DNA of 64,000 nucleotides, taken from contig NW_025935155.1 of NCBI RefSeq assembly GCF_000764305.2, positions 192,259-256,258 on the forward strand, written 5' to 3'. The notes under the pieces are model-generated. The model did no database searches, was not told the DNA's origin, and saw only the letters and a list, made by a program, of their open reading frames with translations. This document shows positions 52,232 to 61,200 of the stretch, piece after piece (the stretch's first letter is position 1; each line of letters starts with the position of its first letter). A program made the position numbers and the translations under genes. This stretch comes from Hyalella azteca (Eukaryota; Arthropoda; Malacostraca; Amphipoda; Hyalellidae).

Positions 52232-55200
52232 GTGAGTTCTGACTTATGCCTCCTTCATTTGTTATAATTTTAACGTGCTTCACTATCCTTAACTATCAAT
52301 TTACTGTTTATTATTCTTCACACTGTGTTATTGTTAAAATTTTAAAATTTATAGTTTTTTCAGCATCGTTTCAAATTTTTTTTATTTTTTTTTTTGCTGT
52401 AGGAGTTTTAAAAGTCCATATTTTTTAGTTGCTCAAACTTTTCTCTCATCTCAGATTCGTCAATTCAGCTGTTCAAAATTGTTTGTATTTATTCTTTTTT
52501 ATAGTATTAGAGAAAATATTAGATTTGCCTCTATGAATTAAATCTCAATTATAATTCATATATCCCCGTTTCGGTCCCGTCTCCATTTTTTTCACCAATG
52601 AAATAAAGTTAAAAAATGTTCTACTCTTACCTTTGAAACGTTTGTCGAAAGATGATGAGATTGAGCTACTAGAACTTTTGAGTGCTGGGGATCGTACCAC
52701 ATAGTGATTTTGTTATAAATTCTCCTTTAGAACAGACTTTGATACTGAAACTTGTAATGATTGAACTCGTAGTAGGGAAAGACAGTTTATTTTGCATCTA
52801 GAAATAGTCGAGCCAATTGTACCGTTCATGCAGAGAGGCTTGTTGCACCAAAGCGCAGTATCTTGTTTGGCTGCATCGCAATGCTCGGGAGTGTCAACAA
52901 GGTTTGATGTTGCGCGTAACTTGAGAACTTTTCTTCTTTATGCCAGCGAGTGTGGGAAAGGCTTTTGCTCTCATTGATGGGCTTAAATCTTTGCTGCGTG
53001 GTAGTGGATTATTTAGAAAGTGTTTGATCCGTGATAAGAATTGTATAGAAACGGCTCACGCTCCCATTTTTCATGGCAATGCATATATTGTCAAAATTTT
53101 GTAATTCGCATAGGTATATAATTCTTTTGAAATAAATTTCATTTTCGGTTAAATTCCTTCAGTCAATTCCTCGTTGAATAAGTCATGTTGGCTTATAATG
53201 TGGAGCTTATCACTATAGCAAGCCTGTTGTGTTCAACTCTTATCGTCAATATCTAATTATCAGCGCTTCACTAAATTTAGGCCGACATCAATATCTGAAA
53301 AGCAGCTTTGCAGCAATACCATGCTGGCTTTAAAGTTTAAGTTTGAGCACTTCACCAATATTATGCTGGCTGAAACCAAACCTAACAATGGCTGCAAAAT
53401 TATGTCTCAACCCTCGTGTTGCTGACTCCGGTCTGAGTTGTTTTGAAATATACCACACGTCGTATTCATGGAATAGAGCCTGCTTGGTCCATCGAGTTCT
53501 GAGAAATTTTGGCTTTGCTTTCTTTCCATGAAATTTTTATATTGCATTCCAGTGAGGAAAATCAACGTAACCAACTGCATTCTGCTGCAGCATTTGTGTT
53601 TATTATTTAGCCTTAACTTCCGAGTTTAACAATATGAAATTATGGTGCAAGTGAGCAGAATTACGTCTTTCTAGTATCCTCACAGCAACATTGATTTTAT
53701 ACATAAAGGTTCAAACCCTCGAATATTTGAAAATATTAATATGCACTTATTTGCAGATACACGAGCCTCGTGAACGTATCTGTGGTGAAGGCGTATAGAG
53801 TTCGAACCTACGTCTTCTGCCTGAGCATTCCTCCTAAATGTTCCAAGTACAAGATGAACTACAAGACTGCTTACCAAACTCAGGTGAGAGGTTCTTATTA
53901 CGATGGTTTCTTGTTGATGCTGGCAGTTAGAGCTGCTTATAAACACCAGTTACGTTTGACGTTTTAGATTACGGTCATTAGACGTTCCTGTTACGGTTGA
54001 GATAAATTATGACAATTACCCCAGACAATAATGCTACTTGGTGCCTTTATTTACTACTTCAGAGGAAAATATGCCAGCAATTTTAGAGTCGGGCAAATGC
54101 TGCTGAGAGATGATTTCGTGTAACTTTGATCAATCTGCATGACTTTCCATTTTTCCCCAGCTCGCATGCAGATAACTATTGAAACTTGTACCTTTTTGAT
54201 GTAAATACAATTCAGGTATTATATTGATTAATAATTTGATGTAAAATTCCTGCATTTTAGCATGACGCTTACTAATGAATAAAGAACCCGCAATAAATTT
54301 CTCAACGTAACGATGTATTGCAGAGTCAGACGAAGACTCGGACCGTGGACGTGTGCTGTAGCGGGTACACTCGTGTGCCTGCGGAGGACCGCTGCAAGGC
54401 CATCTGCTCCCAGGACTGCATACACGGTGTCTGTCTCAAGCCCGACCTGTGCCGCTGCGAAGCTGGCTTCTCAGGACCCTCTTGTAACATCAGTAAGCCT
54501 TTGTGTCTTCATATTCCTGTTGTTAATTTAGCGGCAACATTGGGTTTGCTGTCTATATATAGTATCTTGTTACGTATTGTTTAATCACTTGATAAGAAAG
54601 TATGATGTTGAGACTTCCTCTGGGGGATTTTTTTGTTGAGGCTGATTAACTTTGGAATCGCCCTTAAGCATTCCATGGTCGCTTTGCTATAATTTTGTCA
54701 CTTAAAAATTATCGACGATTAAAAATTTAATCGTTTCATATCATGCTATTTTATAAACGATGTTTTTTCGTTTTTGAGTGCTGCCCCGTTAGCGCTTCTC
54801 GTCGCGAACGGTTCTCGAGTTAAAAATAAAATTTCTCCGTAAATACGAGTTCTTTGAAAGTCCTGTGTTTATGTTCAAATATTTAGACGGGTTGATTCGT
54901 CCCTTGTTTAGCGTCTAAGGAATCAATAGATTTCTCAGTTGTTTTTATTAGTAAAACTAATGTTAATACTGCTACATTATTATATAGATATTAGATGAAT
55001 TATTTTTGTCGTGGTTTGTGGTTAATGCCGATTCAATCAGCACGCTTGATTGTGTTGGAAAGTTTTGGTTTGTTTTTGTTTGCAGAAAATTCAAAATTGC
55101 CTGTAGCGTTTTCCGTGGGTTTAGAATGCATTGCATGCTAAAATTTGGTGTTGACTGAGAAGGAGTAATTTCCAAGCTATAAGTTTGTTCATTGACTGTT

Positions 55201-58200
55201 TTTTTCAACTCTTTGCCCGGTATTGCTTTTCTAACACGTCACTAGTTCCAAACCCTAAACGTTTTTTCGGATTTTCACTTCGACAATAAATAATTTTGAC
55301 GGGAGCAAATTTCTCATTTCGAACTGTCTTACTTTGCCGCAGAATTCATTACGTACTTTTGAACAGGACGAAGTTGCAATCAGAGATTTGTGTTGCTACT
55401 GAAATCATGCTACAACTTTGGAGACGTCAACGATAGCAAAAGATCCCTGCAGCATCGTCGTTATGTATCATGTTGATTTCTGCAGAGCAGTTGGCTTTAT
55501 GTTCCCAGAGTTTAATTCGTGGTAATTGTGATTACAGCTGACGGAGACCTTATGAATGCGGTTGTAAGCGACCGTTGTACGGGCACGACATGTTATCAAT
55601 ACTGTGAGTTATGGTGCTATGTTTGTGCTCTTGCTTCTCTTGAATAGAACCAAGAGACTTCATTCGGCTGACGGTTACATTTGGAACTTTGGTACTCGTA
55701 TTTGGCCTTGTTATTCATTCTGAGGTAGTTTTCGCAATCCTATAATCATTGTGCCAAATGTGCATTTAGTTTTCATCCTTCGGCCATCTGGTTTAGCAAT
55801 ACAAATGCTTGGTTTATGCACCATATTTTGGACAGTTTGTGAACTAGTGGCGTTTCGCTCGCTCACGCTTTTTAATCATGCAAGGTGCGATCGCTAACGA
55901 ATTCGTGCAAATTGCGTTACACGTTAGGTTCTTTTCTACTTTCCATTGCCCGATTAACTAGGTAGGTACTCAACATTGTAAGGATATATCATGTTGTTGC
56001 CAACACAGTTCCTGCATGACAGTATGACACAGTTCCTGCATTGTCATATTTTCTCACTATTACAAAGTCACTTTGCTCTTCAATTGTTGAATGCTGAAAC
56101 TTGACGACTGATCACGTACAAGTGACATTTGCTCGAACCAAATTCTAATGATTTTTACCATGAAAGCTCTGTCCAAGTAGCTAAAAAGCGCCCATCATCC
56201 GTTTTTATGTCATCTTTTATAATTTGTATATTATTTAACACGTGAAGTAGTAATTGAAATGTTATGTTTATTGTACTCTTTTTCGGAGGAACTCTTTTTG
56301 GTTTCTACATCCTTTTGAGTTATCTCCGGTTACTCTTTAGATATTTTGTTACATTTTCACGTGGTTTCTACGATTGTGTTCTGTCAATTTAACAAGTGTC
56401 GTTATTTCTTGCTTTCTGTTATTTGCCCCCACACCGTCATTTGTTGGCGCTGGAAGATAACAATGACATTATGACAATATGGAAATACATTTGCCATCGT
56501 AAAATGCACCTGATATCCTGGTGAAGCAATCAAGGTTCTTGTTGGCAAATAAATTCTTGAGTCATTTTTATCACTTCCTGAAATACATGTATATAATGTA
56601 CTTATATACCTGCCCAATTAATCATCTCTTCCCTTTTTTTGCTGCCTTTCGGTAGGAATGAGAGGTGAGTTTTGAACTCAGTAATTAATTTTATTTTTTA
56701 TTTAACATCTGGTCAATAACCGGTCTACATTTAGTTATTTTATCGTTGTTTAATTCATATTTTGCATTGTTTCACTGTTCGTAATTTTCCATTAGTGATA
56801 TCGATGCCTCTGTTTTTATTATACTATTCGTTTCCTGCTTCTTTATCTACCTCTTTATCTCGAAGCTTCATTCCAGGTTAATTGATTTCCTATATTATCG
56901 ACTTCCTTGTTTTTTTTTAGAAAAGAATTCAATGCCTGCTGTTTCTCTCCATATCTGTATTTTTCATTTCTCTCCCCTCTTTTTCATGCATTCCAATTTA
57001 TTTTTTCCCCCATCACTCTCATATGATGTCATAGTAACAAGTATGTGGCGTGTGCGTGCAGCGTGCCCAGAGGGCAAGTGGGGCATGGGCTGCGTGCACG
57101 ACTGTCCCTGCCTCCATGAGGGCAAGTGCGACCCTCTCTACGGCAACTGCTCATGCCACGCTGGTTGGATCGGCCAGTATTGTGAGGAGAAATGTCCCCA
57201 AAATAAATACGGCATGGTGAGACATTGACTGTTATTTGCTTGCCGTGATGTTATTTGGCTCTTATCAGTCTTGTTTGGCTGTTCATATAAACCACAATAG
57301 TTTGATACATTGAGTGCATCACGGAGACGGTAGTTTGTGCAATAATGTGCATCCCATATTATATTAGCTACACTTCAGATAATATTGTATTGGAAAGGTG
57401 TTAGGTAAAATAGTAATGACAATGTGTTTGGTTTGATAAAATCGGGAGCATGTTTGATTAAATGGTATTAGTAATATGTAAACTAGGTAAACTTTGCTCT
57501 TGTTTCTTTAATTTACGATAACTTATTAGCGGTAACCGCATCGTTCCAAGGTGGATTCTTTGCCTGCAACTGTGCACCTGCTGGTTATTTCGAACTCCTC
57601 GTCTTCGAAATTGATTCGTTGTTTCTTAGAAACCCGGCAAAAAATCTGTATGCAATTAAAGAATACTTCATAGGTGATCTCTAATAACCTAGGCACAAAT
57701 TTTCATCCTTCTTAGGACTGCAAAGACCAATGCAGGTGTCGCAACGGAGGCACATGCGACCACATCTCGGGGGCCTGCTACTGTCCCCCTGGCTGGACCG
57801 GGCCTCTCTGTGAGAAGCTGTGTCCTTCGGGCACCCACGGCAACGCCTGCAGCAACAAGTGCCAGTGCCAGAACGGCGGAAACTGTGATCCCATCACCGG
57901 CAAATGTAACTGCCCGCCTGGATGGACGGTGAGAACTTTCGACAGTAAGATAGAGTAGAATAGAAGTGTCGGCATTAAAGAAATAGGCCCATGGCCTGTT
58001 GCCGATTCTTATACTTTTCGTGACAGTAAGATGGGCTAGGTATACTAGAATGTCTGTAATTAAATGGTATAGAAAGGTACGAGGTTTCCATCTCAATAGG
58101 TTTTTTAGCCATGACACTTGTATTTGTATTATACACTTAGATATGCGATTGTGTACCTTCTCGGTTGGTGAACCAATCGGTTAAAATTATTGATACTCTG

Positions 58201-61200
58201 ACAAAAGTCGGTCTCCTGCGTAGTTTGTTCCTAGTGATCTTGAGCTTAACTGGTTTTCAGTTTATTTTACCAGTGATCGTGTTTCAGGGAGACGTGTGTG
58301 CCAACCCATGCCCCATTGGCTCGTGGAGCACCAACTGTACTGAGGTTTGTGACTGCTACAACGGCGCTACGTGTGATCACGTCACCGGCAGGTGCAAGTG
58401 CACGGCGGGCTTCCTTGGCAATAAGGTAAGAAACTTCAATATACGACATTACTCTTGAATTCTGAAACCGCTCTTACTTAAATACCTCAATTCGTAACTT
58501 TTTCGGCCTAGATGAACATTACTTAAAAACTAACCGTGTCTCAATAATGCTTTCAGTTCCTATCCTCTTGAATTAGTGACTCGCCAAGCTTTTATGTTTT
58601 AGTGTTTTTTCTTGAGTATTAATCTTTTCGTGTCTACTATGGCTCTGTGTTCCGCGAGTACTGGTTTCCGATTTAAGGTTGTTTTGTGTTTCAGGTCTTC
58701 TTAGGTTTTAATGTCTGACTTAGAATTTTGACTTATAAAATAATTGTATTAATTTTTAGATTGTCTAACTGATGATGGAGTTGGATTCCGAAACGTTTTC
58801 AATATCGATATGGTGAATTTGCTTGGCGTTTTCTTTGCTTTTAAATTCCCTGTGAACTTGCGAGTTCACAACTTGCTTTTAAATTTCTTGTAAACTTGCG
58901 AATTTATTTCACCGACTGTCAGTAGCACATTAAAAACATTTTCTTTGTGCAGTGCCAGAAGGAATGCCCCTTGGGAACGTACGGAGTGAACTGCACGGAA
59001 ACGTGCGACTGCAAAAACGGAGCCACTTGCTCTCATATTTCCGGCCGCTGCTTCTGCAAGGAGGGCTGGCTAGGAGACGACTGCTCCCAGTCCGCTTGCC
59101 CTGCAAACCAGTTCGGTCCCAGCTGCTCCCAAATGTGCTCCTGTGAGACTGCCAGTACAGAAAGGTGAGCTGTTACAGCAGGCTGAACTGTTGAATAATT
59201 TCCTCAACCACCGCTTAAAGGCTTAAAGCAATTCGGATAGATCAAATGAATATAATATATATATTCAATACGATGTATAATATGATCAAGTTACCTCTGT
59301 ATTTATATCGACAATGAATTTATTTAAACTGGTGCACGTTATCTGACTCGTAGATGTCACCCGTGGACGGGAGAGTGCGAGTGCAAGCCAGGGTGGGCGG
59401 GCGTGACGTGTTCGCGCGCGTGTCCCTTCTACAAGTACGGCGAGAAATGTTCCAGTTCGTGCCAGTGTAAAAACGGCGCCTTCTGCAACCCCATCAACGG
59501 CAGCTGCACCTGCGCCCCTGGGTAAGAGTGAAGCTAGGATCTCTAATTGCAGCCCGTACTGTGGTAGGATAGGCTTATTGCCAAGGACAAGGTTTAGGAT
59601 CTTTGAATTATTCTTGCTCTGCAGGCGGTCGTTAATAATCTTCCTACCTTTAATTACAGGCAAATAAATAATTTAATTTGATATATTTTGCTTAGATGTT
59701 CTCGGCATAACGTAGAACTTATAGTCGTAATTAAATGATCCTTTCTCTTAGATAAATCGTGCGATTTTTTGAACCACATCACTAGTTGCAGTGAAATGAA
59801 AAATATTGATTGGAAAACTGTGACACTAAATTAAGTACAAACCCTTTTAGAAAATGTGAAAAAGCTGCTAAATAATATCACAAAGATTGCGATGGAAGTA
59901 CAAGTAACTTACCATGACGATACTGCTTGTATTTCAGTAACTTACCAAGCCGTCATTGCAGGTATCACGGGACGTTGTGCGAAGACACGTGTCCGTACGG
60001 CAAGTATGGCCAGTCTTGCATGCTGGAGTGCCGCTGTGCTAACGGCAACGGATGCAATCACGAGACTGGCAAGTGCGTGTGTGACTCAGGCTGGGAAGGC
60101 CTCCAGTGCGCTGTGACATGTCCAGACGGGCGATACGGCGCCAACTGCACTCGAGAGTGTGACTGTCTGCACGGTGGTGCGTGTCACCCAGAGACGGGAG
60201 AGTGTACGTGTGGACCAGGACACTTCGGCGATAGGTTAGTGGTATGATAGCAGGAGAAATTAAGGATTATTTAGAGAAAGCAGGTATTATCGTGTAATGA
60301 TTGAGTGTTAATTAATCCTCTAACTATTCGGAGTAATTTCACAGCCAAACGTGAAGGTAGTCGCTTTCGGTCACTAAAACAATCTGTTCTGCAGGTGCGA
60401 GAAGACGTGTGAGCAAGGCATGCATGGTACCGACTGTAAATACCACTGCGCATGTGTGGGACCAAACGTCGAGGGTTGTGATCCGGAGACGGGCAAGTGC
60501 CTCTGCAAACCGGGCTTCCGAGGTGAGCCTTGAAATTATTCGCGAATATTTTGAATTCACCTTTACCTGCCATATCAACACTAATTAGTTGAACTAATGT
60601 TTTGCATCGACGTTTTTTTCATTTTAGAGGTGACTGTATCTCTCAACTTTCGAGATGGAAATCTACTGTCGTTGCTTCATTTCAAACTTCTATCGATTAA
60701 ATACAATATTGATTATGTATTAAAGTTTCGATGCCCCTTATTTGCCGTTTCTCTGATTTGTGCGCAGGCGTGAGTTGCGAGAGTCGCTGCTCGCGCGGTC
60801 AGTACGGCGAGAACTGTAATAAGCGCTGCGACTGCAAGAACGAAGGATCCTGTCATCCCGAGACCGGCAAATGTATTTGTGAGCGCGGATGGAACGGGGC
60901 TGACTGCAACACTCCATGCCGGCCGCACAAACACGGCGTTAACTGCAACCAAGACTGTCCTACATGCAGTCATGGTTAGTGCTATCCCATGAAAGTTTAT
61001 AACTTTCCTCAACTGATTTAAGTGAATTGACAATCCATGACTATAGTTTTGGATGTTGCTAGATTATTGAGTGTAACGCTCGACAATTTTTTTCAACTAC
61101 AACTTATTCTAATAATCATGATGTCTAAATTTTGGGATAGGTACTCGATCACAATCGACTAAAAATGAAAAGGAAAGTTTTTTAATTTTTCTGAGCGAAT

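Noticed and set aside
57689..58117. 142-codon minus-strand protein and other antisense frames across the EGF exons
   Set aside because: They are antisense shadows of GC-rich, cysteine-coding exons and run into introns.
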